64,000 nucleotides of DNA. Source: Rubellimicrobium sp. CFH 75288 (lineage in GTDB: Bacteria > Pseudomonadota > Alphaproteobacteria > Rhodobacterales > Rhodobacteraceae). Under the pieces are notes generated by a model. It was not told the DNA's origin. It made no database searches and saw nothing but the letters and a program-made list of their open reading frames with translations. Each line of letters opens with the position of its first letter. The stretch's first letter is position 1. The stretch lies in NCBI RefSeq assembly GCF_009904055.1, contig NZ_WYDP01000005.1:248001-312000 (forward strand). The letters run 5' to 3'. The position numbers and the translations under genes are program-made. Positions 50,772-60,043 of this stretch are shown piece by piece.

Positions 50772-52153
50772 GCCTTCACCTTGCGGAAATGGTACGAGCG
50801 GGGCCGCGTCAGCGAATGGAACCCCAGCTCCGACAGGGCGGCCCCGCGTCCCGTGTCCTTGCACCCGGTCCAGCACACCGCCGGGTCGAGATAGTCGGCC
50901 CGGTTGAGGAACACCGTCCCCGTCTCGATCCGCCGGCCCAGCCGCAGCGCCCGCTCGGGGTCCGAGGTCCAGAGCGAGGCGGTGAGGCCATAGGGCGAGT
51001 CGTTCATCAGCGCCAGCGCCTCCTCGTCGGACTCGACCGGCATGATGCCGACGACGGGGCCGAAGGTTTCCTCCCGCATCACGCGCATCGAATGGTCCAC
51101 GTCCACCAGGACCTGCGGCGCCAGATAGGCGCCCCCGTCATCCTCGGGAAAGGCGGCGGGCTCGATCAGGGCCCGCGCCCCGGCGGCCACCGCTTCGGCC
51201 ACCTGCTCGCGCACCGCGCGGGCAAAGCGCACATGCGCCATCGGCCCCATCGTCGTCGCGGGATCGAGAGGGTTGCCCAGCCGCTGCTGGCGCGCCCAGG
51301 CCACCGCCGCCTCCACGAAGCGGTCGAAATGGCGGCGGTGGACATAGATGCGCTCGATGCCGCAGCAGCACTGGCCCGAATTGAACAGCGCCCCTTCCAT
51401 GAGCCCGTCCACCGCCCAGTCGAGATCGGCATCCTCCATCACGTAGCCGGGGTCCTTGCCCCCGAGTTCGAGCCCCAGCGGCGTGAAGGTGCCCGCGGCC
51501 GCGCGCTCGATGGCGCGCCCGCCCGCGACGCTGCCCGTGAAGTTGACGAACCCGAACACCCGCGCGCCGATCAGCGCCTCCGTTCCCTCGTGGTCCAGCA
51601 CCACGTTCTGGAACACGCCCTCGGGCAGCACCCCGTCGAAGGCATCCGCCCAGCGCTCGCCCACGAGCAGCGTCTGCGACGCGGCCTTGTGGATCACCGC
51701 ATTGCCCGCCATCAGCGCCGGAATGACCGTGTTGCAGGCGGTCAGATAGGGATAGTTCCAGGGCGCGATGCAGAAGACGACGCCCACCGGCTCGCGCTCG
51801 ATCCGGCGCAGGAAGCGGTCCGAATCCTCCGCCTCGAGGGGCGCGAGCGCCCGCTCGGCGATCGAGCCCATGTAGCTCGCGCGCTCGTTGACGCCCCCGA
51901 ACTCGCCGCCATAGCGGACCGGCCGGCCCATCTGCCAGGCCAGCTCCTCGACGATGCGCGCCTTCATCCCGTTGAGGCGCCGGATACCCTCCTGCACCAG
52001 CGCCACCCGCTCGGCCAGCGGCACCGCGGCCCAGCCCTTCTGCGCCTCCCGCGCCCGCGCGGCGGCGGCCAGCGCCGCCTCGCGCGACAGGGCCGGCCGC
52101 TCGGCATAGACGTCGCCATTGACCGGCGAGACGCATCGGATCGTCGCGTTCAT
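50768..52153 (-). CDS. NAD(P)-dependent aldehyde dehydrogenase
   Basis: A 461-residue aldehyde dehydrogenase. FCIAPWNYPYLTACNTVIPAL is the cofactor-binding motif, LELGGKDPGYV holds the general-base Glu, and FNSGQCCCGIERIYVH contains the catalytic Cys. The start ATG 52153 follows GAGGGAC; the frame is open to 52219. It lies between the glutamine-synthetase-like gene (about 157 bases upstream) and the Fe-ADH gene. Substrate is unknown; related enzymes oxidise gamma-glutamyl-aminoaldehydes or succinate-semialdehyde-like compounds. Confidence 0.9.
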   Translation of the reverse strand: MNATIRCVSPVNGDVYAERPALSREAALAAAARAREAQKGWAAVPLAERVALVQEGIRRLNGMKARIVEELAWQMGRPVRYGGEFGGVNERASYMGSIAERALAPLEAEDSDRFLRRIEREPVGVVFCIAPWNYPYLTACNTVIPALMAGNAVIHKAASQTLLVGERWADAFDGVLPEGVFQNVVLDHEGTEALIGARVFGFVNFTGSVAGGRAIERAAAGTFTPLGLELGGKDPGYVMEDADLDWAVDGLMEGALFNSGQCCCGIERIYVHRRHFDRFVEAAVAWARQQRLGNPLDPATTMGPMAHVRFARAVREQVAEAVAAGARALIEPAAFPEDDGGAYLAPQVLVDVDHSMRVMREETFGPVVGIMPVESDEEALALMNDSPYGLTASLWTSDPERALRLGRRIETGTVFLNRADYLDPAVCWTGCKDTGRGAALSELGFHSLTRPRSYHFRKVKA

Positions 52154-52310
52154 GTCCCTCGTTCCCCCTGCCGCGGCGCGGCTGCGCCGCTTGGTCTCCC
52201 GCACTCCCGCCGGCGTCAAGGGCCGCCGGGGTCACCCCCGCATCGCATCCCCGGCACAGGAGGATTGCCCGCAGCAGGCCCTCCGCCGGGAGGGAATCCC
52301 GCGCGTCCCG

Positions 52311-53672
52311 TCACAGCCGCTCGAATCCGCGGCGGCGGTCCCAGTCGGTGACGCTGCGCTCGGCCTCGCCGATCTCCCACCGGGCGGCGTGGTGGTAATG
52401 CTCCACCACCTCGTCCCCGAAGGCCGCGCGCAGCATGTCCGACCGCCGCGCCGCCTCGGCGGCATCGCGCAAGGTGGCGGGGATGCGCCGCGCGCCCTCG
52501 GCGCGGTACATGTCCCCCGCCATCTCCTCCTCGAGCACAAGCCCCTTCTCGATCCCGTCGAGCCCCGCGGCGAGCAGCGCGGCCAGCGCCATGTAGGGGT
52601 TGAGATCGGCCCCCCCGATCCGGCACTCCACCCGGATCGCGCCCGTGTCCTCGCCGCAGACCCGGTAGCCCGCCGTGCGGTTGTCGCGGCTCCAGACCGC
52701 CTTGGTGGGGGCGAACATGCCCACGGTGAAGCGCTTGTAGGAATTGACGAAGGGCGCAAGGAACAGCGTCGTCGCATCCGCATGCGCGAGAAGCCCGGCC
52801 AGGTAGGAGCGCATCAGCTCGCTCATCCCGTGCGGGGCGCCCCTGTCCAGAAAGGCGTTGCGCCCGTCGCGCCACAGCGACTGGTGGATGTGGCTCGAGG
52901 ACCCGGCGCGGTCGGTGGCGTACTTGGCCATGAAGGTGACCGACCGGCCGGCCGCGGCCGCCACCTGCTTCACGGCCGTCTTGACCACGGCATGATGGTC
53001 GGCCGTCTCCATCGCGGGGCCGTAGCGGACATTGACCTCGTGCTGGCCGGCCTCGGCCTCGCCCTTGGTGTTCTCCACCGGCACGCCGCTCTCCCACAGC
53101 GCGCGGCGCAGCGGACGCATCACCGCCTCCTCCTTGGAGGAGCCGTAGAGATTGTAGTCGTTGTTCCACCGCACGAGCGGCGTCATCCGGCGATAGCCCT
53201 CGTCCCAGAGCTGCTCGAAGCTTTCCTCGAACAGGAAGAACTCGAGCTCCGTCGCCATCATCGGCTCGAGGCCCAGCGCGCGCGCCCGCTCGACCTGCCG
53301 GCGCAGGACGTTGCGCGGGGCGACCGCGACCGGCTCGCCGTGATGGTCGAGCAGGTCGCACATCACCAGCGCCGAGGACGGCTCCCAGGCGGCGCGGCGC
53401 AGCGTGGACAGGTCTGGCCGGTGGACATAGTCGCCATAGCCCCGCTCCCAGGAGGCCGAGGCATAGCCCGGCACCGGCGTCATCTCCACGTCGAGCGCCA
53501 GAAGATAGTCGCAGCCATGCGTCTCCGCCCCTGCGCGCTCGAGGAAATGGGCCGCATGGAACCGCTTGCCCATCAGACGGCCCTGCATGTCCACCACGGC
53601 GGTCATCACCGTGTCGATCTCGCCCGCCTCCACGGCGGCGCTGAGCTGGTCGAGAGAAAGCGTGGCGGACAT
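52311..53672 (-). CDS. Glutamine synthetase family protein (gamma-glutamyl-amine ligase type)
   Basis: A 453-residue glutamine-synthetase-fold ligase. It shows MATELEFFLFEES (Glu ligands), ENTKGEAEAGQHEVNVRYGPAME and SSSHIHQSLW (metal/ATP-binding) and FVNSYKRFTVGMFAPTKAVWSRDNRT (ammonia/glutamate region), but lacks the usual adenylylation-loop region of GlnA. With aldehyde dehydrogenase and Fe-ADH downstream it resembles PuuA/IpuC/GlnA3-type enzymes that ligate glutamate to an amine before oxidation. The amine may be putrescine, ethanolamine or another. ATG 53672 is supported by GAAGG; the frame is open to 53717. Confidence 0.87.
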   Translation of the reverse strand: MSATLSLDQLSAAVEAGEIDTVMTAVVDMQGRLMGKRFHAAHFLERAGAETHGCDYLLALDVEMTPVPGYASASWERGYGDYVHRPDLSTLRRAAWEPSSALVMCDLLDHHGEPVAVAPRNVLRRQVERARALGLEPMMATELEFFLFEESFEQLWDEGYRRMTPLVRWNNDYNLYGSSKEEAVMRPLRRALWESGVPVENTKGEAEAGQHEVNVRYGPAMETADHHAVVKTAVKQVAAAAGRSVTFMAKYATDRAGSSSHIHQSLWRDGRNAFLDRGAPHGMSELMRSYLAGLLAHADATTLFLAPFVNSYKRFTVGMFAPTKAVWSRDNRTAGYRVCGEDTGAIRVECRIGGADLNPYMALAALLAAGLDGIEKGLVLEEEMAGDMYRAEGARRIPATLRDAAEAARRSDMLRAAFGDEVVEHYHHAARWEIGEAERSVTDWDRRRGFERL

Positions 53673-53837
53673 CGTCGGGCCTTCGGTCAGGGGGCACGGG
53701 TTTCCGATCGGAAACATCCGTCGCGGGCGGCGCCACTCTGGCGGCGGAGCGCCGGGGCGTCAATCGCGCCCCGCGGCCCGCTTGACCCGGCGCGCCGGCC
53801 CTGCCACCCAGACGCCGCAGCAGCCGGGGGAGCCCTC

Positions 53838-55172
53838 ATGCGCATCGCGATGGTCGGAACGGGCTATGTGGGTCTCGTGTCCGGCGCCTGCCTGTCGGAT
53901 TTCGGCCACGACGTGACCTGCATCGACCGCGACGAGGGCAAGATCGCCCGCCTGCGCCAGGGCGGCATCCCGATCTACGAACCGGGACTCGAGGATCTTG
54001 TCGCGCGCAACACGGCCGCAGGCCGGCTGTCCTTCACCACCGACCTGTCCGCGGCCGTGGACGGGGCCGAGGCGGTGTTCATCGCCGTCGGCACGCCGTC
54101 GCGCCGCGGCGACGGCCATGCCGACCTCTCCTATGTCCACGCCGCCGCGGCCGAGATCGCGCAGGCCGCCACCGGCCCCACGGTCGTCGTCACCAAGTCC
54201 ACCGTCCCCGTGGGCACCAACCGCCAGGTCGCCCGCATCCTGCGCGAGACGCGCCCCGACCTGCCGCTCGCCGTCGCCTCCAACCCCGAATTCCTGCGCG
54301 AGGGCGCCGCGATCGAGGACTTCATGCGCCCCGACCGCGTCGTGGTGGGTCTCGACGGCGGCGCCGAGCATGCCCGCGCCGTCATGGCGGAGATCTACAA
54401 ACCCCTGTTCCTGCGCGACTTTCCCATCGTCTGGACCGATCTCGAATCGGCCGAGATGATCAAGTACGCCGCCAACGCCTTTCTCGCCACCAAGATCACC
54501 TTCATCAACGAGGTGGCCGCGCTCTGCGAGCGCGTGGGTGCGGACGTCAAGGCCGTGGCGCACGGGATGGGCCTCGACGGGCGCATCGGGCGCAAGTTCC
54601 TCCATGCCGGCCCCGGCTACGGCGGCTCCTGCTTTCCCAAGGACACGCGCGCCTTCGCCCGCACGGGCCGCGACCACGCCGCCCCCCTGCGCCTCGTCGA
54701 GGCCACGATCGAGATCAACGAGGCCGTCAAGGCCCGCATGATCCGCAAGATCGCGGCACTCTGCGACGACCGCCTCGCCGGCCGCACCGTGCTCGCGCTC
54801 GGGGCCACCTTCAAGCCCAACACCGACGACATGCGCGAGGCGCCCTCGCTCGCCATCCTGCCCGCCCTGCTCGGCGCCGGGGCCTCCGTGCGCGTCGTGG
54901 ACCCCGAAGGGCGGCGCGAGGGCGAGCGCCTCCTGCCCGGCGTCACCTGGGCCGACGACCCCTATGCCGCGGCCCAAGGGGCCGACCTCGTGGTGCTGCT
55001 CACCGAATGGAACGCCTTCCGCGCCCTCGACCTCGCGCGCCTCGCCGCCGTCATGCAGGCGCCGCGCATGGCCGACCTGCGCAACGTCTATTCCGCCGAG
55101 GAGGCGCGCGCGGCGGGCTTTGTCGCCTACGATTCCGTGGGCCGGCCCGGCTACGGGTTCGATCCGGCCTGA
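53838..55172 (+). CDS. ugd: UDP-glucose 6-dehydrogenase
   Basis: A 444-residue enzyme that oxidises UDP-glucose twice to UDP-glucuronate for exopolysaccharide or LPS. The Rossmann motif MVGTGYVGLVSG begins at residue 5; FIAVGTPS, KSTVPVGT, NPEFLREG, and the catalytic Cys in GPGYGGSCFPKDT are present. Length fits the family. ATG 53838 has GGGGGAG before it. It diverges from the glutamine-synthetase-like gene across about 165 bases and is followed by a weak hairpin. Confidence 0.95.
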   Translation: MRIAMVGTGYVGLVSGACLSDFGHDVTCIDRDEGKIARLRQGGIPIYEPGLEDLVARNTAAGRLSFTTDLSAAVDGAEAVFIAVGTPSRRGDGHADLSYVHAAAAEIAQAATGPTVVVTKSTVPVGTNRQVARILRETRPDLPLAVASNPEFLREGAAIEDFMRPDRVVVGLDGGAEHARAVMAEIYKPLFLRDFPIVWTDLESAEMIKYAANAFLATKITFINEVAALCERVGADVKAVAHGMGLDGRIGRKFLHAGPGYGGSCFPKDTRAFARTGRDHAAPLRLVEATIEINEAVKARMIRKIAALCDDRLAGRTVLALGATFKPNTDDMREAPSLAILPALLGAGASVRVVDPEGRREGERLLPGVTWADDPYAAAQGADLVVLLTEWNAFRALDLARLAAVMQAPRMADLRNVYSAEEARAAGFVAYDSVGRPGYGFDPA

Positions 55173-55180
55173 GCGCCCGC

Positions 55181-55195
55181 CCCGGACATTCCGGG
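55181..55195 (+). terminator. Weak hairpin downstream of ugd
   Basis: CCCGGA and TCCGGG form a six-base-pair stem with a CAT loop, eight bases after the ugd stop. No T-run follows, so it is at best a weak terminator. Confidence 0.3.
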
Positions 55196-55351
55196 TCCGT
55201 CCCCGCCCTGTCCGGCGCAGGCCGAATCGCCTTCCGCCGCCCCGCCCCCTGTCAAGGCGTTGCGCGAACCGGGCCCGGTGCGCGCGGTGGTGCAACGCTT
55301 CGTTAACCCTCCCGCGCCATCCTGCCCGAAACAGCCGCAGGATCGCCCGCC

Positions 55352-55618
55352 ATGGACCCCGCCCTCGCCCTGCGCCCGCCCCCGCCGGGGGCGCCGCGCC
55401 CGCCCCGCCTCGCACGCATCGACGCGCTGCGTGCCTTTCTCCTGCGCTTCGCCGACCGGCCCGACGCGCTCGGGCCCGCCCGCACCGCGCTCGCCCGCTT
55501 CGCGCTCGTCGCCGCCTCGCCCGCCCGCGACGAGGCGGTGGAACAGGCCTTTGTCGCCGCGCAGAAGTTCTTCACCCACGCCTGGCTGTCGCTCGAATGG
55601 AACGTCTACGAGACCTGC
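55352..55618 (+). other. Hypothetical coding sequence fragment without its own stop codon
   Basis: About 89 codons with strongly G/C-ending codon usage, beginning at ATG 55352 and reading ARIDALRAFLLRF...AQKFFTHAWLSLEWNVYETC, which looks like genuine protein (helical, with a possible start of a conserved domain). At about 55619 the frame runs into the antisense strand of the M3 peptidase gene and stays open for kilobases without a stop. Either the gene ended in a longer protein whose 3' part was lost in a deletion joining it to the peptidase 3' end, or translation ends by overlap in a way I cannot resolve. I recognise no family. Confidence 0.4.
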
Positions 55619-57667
55619 TCAGGCTGGGACGACCCCTGGTTCCGTCTCCCCGAGAAGGCCCCGCCCCCGCAGCAGCGCCTCCACCCCCGGCATCCGGCCG
55701 CGAAAGGCCAGCCACGACTCGCGCTCGTCCCGCGCCCCTCCCACCGACAGGATCTCGCGCTCGAGCCGCGCCGCCACGGCGCGGTCCCACGGACCCTCCG
55801 CCTCCTCGAAGGCGGCGAATGCGTCCGCGTCCATCACCTCCGCCCACAGGTAGGAGTAGTAGCCCGCCGCGTAGCCGTCCCCGGCAAAGACATGCCCGAA
55901 ATGCGGGGCCGCGTGGCGCGGCCGGATGGCGCGCGGCATCCCCAGCGCCTCCAGCACCTCCGCCTCGCGCTGGACGGAATCGGCCGGCGGGTCGCCCTCG
56001 TGAAAGGCCAGGTCCACGAAGGCCGAGGCGAGGTATTCCACCGTGCGGAATCCCGCATCGAAGCCCCGCGCCGCCAGCAGCCGGTCGCGCAGCGCCTCGG
56101 GCATCGGCCGCCCCTCGTCATCCGTCGCCCACTCGGCCAGAAGCTCGGGCACCTCCAGCCAGTGCTCCAGCAGCTGCGAGGGCAGCTCCACGAAGTCCCG
56201 CGCCACGGCCGTCCCGGCGACGGAAGGAAACGTGACGTCCGACAGCAGCGCGTGCAGCGCGTGGCCGAACTCGTGAAACAGCGTGCGCGCGTCGTCCCAG
56301 GACAGGAGCGCCTCCCCGCCCCCGGAGCCGCGCGCGAAGTTGCACACGATCGCCACCTGCGGCCGCTCCTCCGCCCCGCCCAGCCGCCCCTGGGGGCGCA
56401 GGCTCATGCACCAGGCGCCCGACCGCTTGCCCTCGCGCGCGAACCAGTCGGCCTGCAGCACCCCCACGGGCCGGCCCCCGCGCACGACCTCCCAGGTCTC
56501 CACCTCGTCGTGCCAGCGGGGCGCGTCCTCCGCGGGGCGGAACTCCAGGTCCCACAGCCGCCCGGCCACGGCAAAGGCGGCGTCCCGCATCCGCCCCAGC
56601 CGCAGGAACGGCTTCACCTCCGCCTCGTCGAGCGCGTGGCGCTGCCGGCGCAGCCGTTCGGCGTAGAAGGCCCAGTCCCAGGGCTCGAGCGGCCCCTCGA
56701 CGCCGTCCTCCGCCATCAGCGCCTCGAGCGCCGCGCGGTCGCGCTCGGCCGCCGCGCGGGCGGGGCCCCAGACAGCCTCGAGCAGGCCGCGCACCGCGCC
56801 CGCCTCGCCGGCCATCTCGGTCTCGAGCTTCCAGGAGGCGAAGTCGCCGAAGCCCAGCAGCCGCGCCCGCTCGGCGCGCAGCGCCAGGGTCTCGGCCGCG
56901 ATCGCCCGGTTGTCCGTGGTCCCGCCCCAGCGCCCGCGGCTCGTCCACGCCTCGAAGGCACGCCGGCGCAGGTCGCGCCGGGGCGAGAGCTGGAGAAACG
57001 GCACCACGACCGAGCGCGAGAGGGTCACGGCCGGCCCGCCCAGCCCCCGCGCCTGCCCCGCCGCGCGCAGGGCCGCGACGACGACATCCGGCAGGCCCTC
57101 CAGGTCGGCCTCCTCCAGCATCAGCGCCCAGTCGCGCTCGTCCGCGAGCACGTTCTGCGCAAACAGCGTGCCCAGCACGGCCAGGCGCGAGCGGATCGCG
57201 CGCATCCGCGCGGCCGCCTCGCCCTCGAGCCGCGCCCCGGCGCGCACGAAGCCGCGATGGGTGAGCCTCAGCACCCGCGCCTCCTCGGGCGAGAGGCCCA
57301 GGCCCTCCCGCCCCTCCCACAGCGCCTCGATCCGCGCAAAGAGCGCCCGGTTGCCCGTCACGTCCGAGGCGAACTCGGCCAGCTTCGGCGCCAGGTCCCG
57401 CTCCACCGCCTGCCGCTCGGGATTGCTCGCGGCCCCCGCCACGGCGCGAAAGGCGCCGAGGATGCGGCGCAGCCGCCGGTCGGCTCCTTCCAGCGCGACC
57501 ACCGTGTTGGCGAAGGTGGGCGGCTCGGGGTCTGCGGCAATGGCCGCGACGGCGGCCCGCGCCTCCTCCAGCGCCGCCCCGACCGCCTCCGCCCAATGCT
57601 CGTCGCGGATGCTGTCCCAGGGCGGCAGCCCGAAGGGCGTCGTCCACTCGTCGAGCAGGGGGTTCAT
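55619..57667 (-). CDS. M3 family oligopeptidase (thimet/Dcp/oligopeptidase A type)
   Basis: A 682-residue zinc metallopeptidase. HEFGHALH near residue 470 supplies the two zinc His and catalytic Glu, with the third ligand Glu in DFVELPSQLLEHW. AWCMSLRPQGRL and TLFHEFGHALHALLS are typical of Dcp/PrlC relatives. It cleaves short peptides in the cytoplasm. The C-terminal end reads LLRGRGLL, the expected end of the family, then about 10 extra residues (GETEPGVVPA) before the stop, in the region that faces the plus-strand coding fragment. Confidence 0.9.
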   Translation of the reverse strand: MNPLLDEWTTPFGLPPWDSIRDEHWAEAVGAALEEARAAVAAIAADPEPPTFANTVVALEGADRRLRRILGAFRAVAGAASNPERQAVERDLAPKLAEFASDVTGNRALFARIEALWEGREGLGLSPEEARVLRLTHRGFVRAGARLEGEAAARMRAIRSRLAVLGTLFAQNVLADERDWALMLEEADLEGLPDVVVAALRAAGQARGLGGPAVTLSRSVVVPFLQLSPRRDLRRRAFEAWTSRGRWGGTTDNRAIAAETLALRAERARLLGFGDFASWKLETEMAGEAGAVRGLLEAVWGPARAAAERDRAALEALMAEDGVEGPLEPWDWAFYAERLRRQRHALDEAEVKPFLRLGRMRDAAFAVAGRLWDLEFRPAEDAPRWHDEVETWEVVRGGRPVGVLQADWFAREGKRSGAWCMSLRPQGRLGGAEERPQVAIVCNFARGSGGGEALLSWDDARTLFHEFGHALHALLSDVTFPSVAGTAVARDFVELPSQLLEHWLEVPELLAEWATDDEGRPMPEALRDRLLAARGFDAGFRTVEYLASAFVDLAFHEGDPPADSVQREAEVLEALGMPRAIRPRHAAPHFGHVFAGDGYAAGYYSYLWAEVMDADAFAAFEEAEGPWDRAVAARLEREILSVGGARDERESWLAFRGRMPGVEALLRGRGLLGETEPGVVPA

Positions 57668-57733
57668 GGCGGCTCTCCGTGCGAGGGTGCGGGCAGGCTA
57701 TGCGCCCCGCCCGCGGCCCGCCAGCCCCGCGCG

Positions 57734-59170
57734 CTACACGATCTCGAAGTCGTCCGCCGTCAGCGCGAATCCCGGTCCGACGCTGCCGAAGCGCACCGCC
57801 GGGTCGCCCCCGCGCCCGTCGGCGTCCCACAGCAGCGCGCCGGTCGCCTCGTTGAAGACGAGCCGGGTGGCCTCCGTGCGGCCCTCGCCCACCCGCACGA
57901 AGATCGCCGGATCGAGCGGCCCTGCCGCAAGCCCGAAGGCGGCGCCGTCGAGCGCGATGCGGTCCGTGCCCTGCTCGAAGTCGCGGATGCGGCCGAAGGC
58001 CTCGCCCGGCGGGGCGGCGAAGACGAAGGTGTCGGCCCCCGCGCCGCCGAACAGCAGGTCGTCGCCCTCGCTCACCAGCCGGTCGTCGCCCTCGCCCCCC
58101 ATCAGGCGGTTCTGGCCCGTGCCCCCGAACAGCGTGTCGTCGCCGGGCCCTCCGTTCAGCGTGTCGTTGCCGCCCCGCCCCTCCAGCCGGTCGTCGCCGG
58201 GCCCGCCCCAGATCCGGTTGGCCCCGTCGTCGCCGATCAGGAGGTCGTCGTGCCGCGATCCGATCAGCCCCTCGATGCTGACATAGACGTCGCCCGCGGC
58301 GTCGCCGGTGTTGAGCGACGGGTCCGAGAGGCTCGCCACGACGCCCGTCCGGGCATGGACGTAGCTCGCCACGTCGAAGCCCGGGCCGCCGTCGAGCCGG
58401 TCCGCCCCCGCCCCCCCGTGCAGCGTGTCGTCGCCGGCCCCGCCGAAGAGGTTCTGGTCCCCCGCCCCGAGGATCAGCGTGTCGTTGCCCGCGCCGCCGG
58501 AGATCGCGCCGGGCAGACCGGACCCGCTCGCGCCGAGCAGCTCGCCGTGCAGGCCGAAGAAGACGTCGTCGCCCCCGCTCAGAACCACCGGGGCGCGGAT
58601 CGTGCCGGTATTGGTGATGTGGGCGGTGGCCGTGCCCGCGATCCGGATGCCGTCCGCCAGCCCCTCGATCAGACCCGAATTGTCGATCGTCACGATGTTC
58701 CCGAGGCCGGAGCCCGCGACATAGACAGCCTGGAAGCCGATGATCGTCCCCGAATTGACAAGGGTGATCTCCGAATCGGCCTGCCTCGGGACCAGGGCCA
58801 GTCCGTAGTTGCGGGTAAAGGACGCCGAGATCGTGCCGTGCATCTCGATGTCCATGTTGGCCGCATAGAGGATCGCGCCGAAGCCGCCCGCGACGGAGGA
58901 ACTCAGATAGCCCGTCTCGCCCACGACGAAATGCAGGTCTGCGTCCGACTGGGAAGACATGGCCAGAGCCTGGGCACCGATGATCACCCCGTCGATGCGC
59001 AGCACCCGCTGCTCGTCCGCCGGCGTCGCGTTGACCCGGACGCCGATCTGCCCCGGCCCGGTCGCGATCAGGTGGTTGCCGCGCACCAGCCAGAGGTCGT
59101 CGGCCCCGTCGAGCACGTAGAGCGGATCGGTGCCGCTGCCGATGGCGGAGGCGGGCATGCGCGTGACCAT
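57734..59170 (-). CDS. RTX-type calcium-binding repeat protein
   Basis: A 478-residue protein with no classical signal peptide. Residues about 1-215 contain a beta-helix-like N-terminal part with repeats such as NSGTIIG, NSGLIEG and NTGTIRA. Two blocks of hemolysin-type nonapeptides follow: about 220-265 (SGGAGNDTLILG, FGGAGDDTLHGG) and about 320-390 (WGGPGDDRLEG, NGGPGDDTLFGG, MGGEGDDRLVS, FGGAGADTFVF). The C-terminal about 70 residues (FEQGTDRIALDGAAF...LTADDFEIV) are the usual type I secretion signal region. It is probably exported by a type I system not in the window. ATG 59170 follows GGAAGGAG. Confidence 0.87.
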   Translation of the reverse strand: MVTRMPASAIGSGTDPLYVLDGADDLWLVRGNHLIATGPGQIGVRVNATPADEQRVLRIDGVIIGAQALAMSSQSDADLHFVVGETGYLSSSVAGGFGAILYAANMDIEMHGTISASFTRNYGLALVPRQADSEITLVNSGTIIGFQAVYVAGSGLGNIVTIDNSGLIEGLADGIRIAGTATAHITNTGTIRAPVVLSGGDDVFFGLHGELLGASGSGLPGAISGGAGNDTLILGAGDQNLFGGAGDDTLHGGAGADRLDGGPGFDVASYVHARTGVVASLSDPSLNTGDAAGDVYVSIEGLIGSRHDDLLIGDDGANRIWGGPGDDRLEGRGGNDTLNGGPGDDTLFGGTGQNRLMGGEGDDRLVSEGDDLLFGGAGADTFVFAAPPGEAFGRIRDFEQGTDRIALDGAAFGLAAGPLDPAIFVRVGEGRTEATRLVFNEATGALLWDADGRGGDPAVRFGSVGPGFALTADDFEIV

Positions 59171-59245
59171 CGGCAGACTCCTTCCCGGCGGACAATTGCC
59201 GACCACCTTGGACCGAACGGGGCGGCCCCGTCTACCCTGATGTCA

Positions 59246-60037
59246 TCACCCCCGTGCCCGCAGCCGCGCCTCCAGCCGGCGCAGGAGCAGGCTCAGCCCG
59301 ATGGTCAGCGTCAGGTAGATCAGCGCGACCACGTTGTAGGTCTCGAAGTAGCGGAAGTTCCCGGCCGCCACCGTCCGGCCGAGCTGGGTGACATCCGTCA
59401 CCCCCAGCACCGAGACGAGCGAGCTGTCCTTGAGGATGGCCACGAAGTCGTTGCCCAGCGCCGGAAAGATCGTCCGGAACGCCTGCGGGAAGGTGATCAG
59501 GCGGAACCGGTGCCAGCCGCGCAGCCCCAGCGCCTGCGCCGCCTCGATCTGGCCTGCGGGCACCGACAGGAGGCCCGCCCGGAAGATCTCGGCCAGAAAG
59601 GCCGAGTAGGCGAGCGTGAGCGCGATCACCGCCCGCCACAGGAGCGGAAAGTCCCGCGCCCGCATCTCGGGCAGGCCGAGGGGGCTGGCCAGCGCGTTCC
59701 AGCCCGCCACGATCGCCGGGGCCAGCACGAAGGCCACGTAGAGCAGCAGCACCAGGATCGGGATGCCGCGCATCACCTCGATGTAGAGCCGGGCGAGCTG
59801 GCGCAGCACGACCGACCGCGACAGCCCCATCAGCGCCAGCCCCAGCCCGATCGCGCAGGCCGAGGCATAGGCCACCACCGACACGACCAGCGTGATCCCG
59901 ATCCCGCGCGACAGCTTGGCCAGGATGTCGCGGTAGAGCGGGTCGGACGCGATCTCCCAGAACAGCCACAGGCCCGCCGCCCCGACGGCGACGAGCCACC
60001 ACGGAAAGTCCCTGTCGGGTGCCGAGGGGGGGATCAA
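59246..60037 (-). CDS. Polar amino acid ABC transporter permease
   Basis: A 263-residue permease of the HisM/GlnP family with about five hydrophobic helices. The ARLYIEVMRGIPILVLLLYVAF stretch (EVxRGxP motif) and AFLAEIFRAGLLSVPAGQIEAAQALGLRGWHRFRLITFPQAFR (EAA loop) are diagnostic. It follows the binding-protein gene by 6 bases. No ATPase of this class is in the window, so the system depends on one encoded elsewhere. Confidence 0.9.
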   Translation of the reverse strand: MIPPSAPDRDFPWWLVAVGAAGLWLFWEIASDPLYRDILAKLSRGIGITLVVSVVAYASACAIGLGLALMGLSRSVVLRQLARLYIEVMRGIPILVLLLYVAFVLAPAIVAGWNALASPLGLPEMRARDFPLLWRAVIALTLAYSAFLAEIFRAGLLSVPAGQIEAAQALGLRGWHRFRLITFPQAFRTIFPALGNDFVAILKDSSLVSVLGVTDVTQLGRTVAAGNFRYFETYNVVALIYLTLTIGLSLLLRRLEARLRARG

Positions 60038-60043
60038 GCGGGA

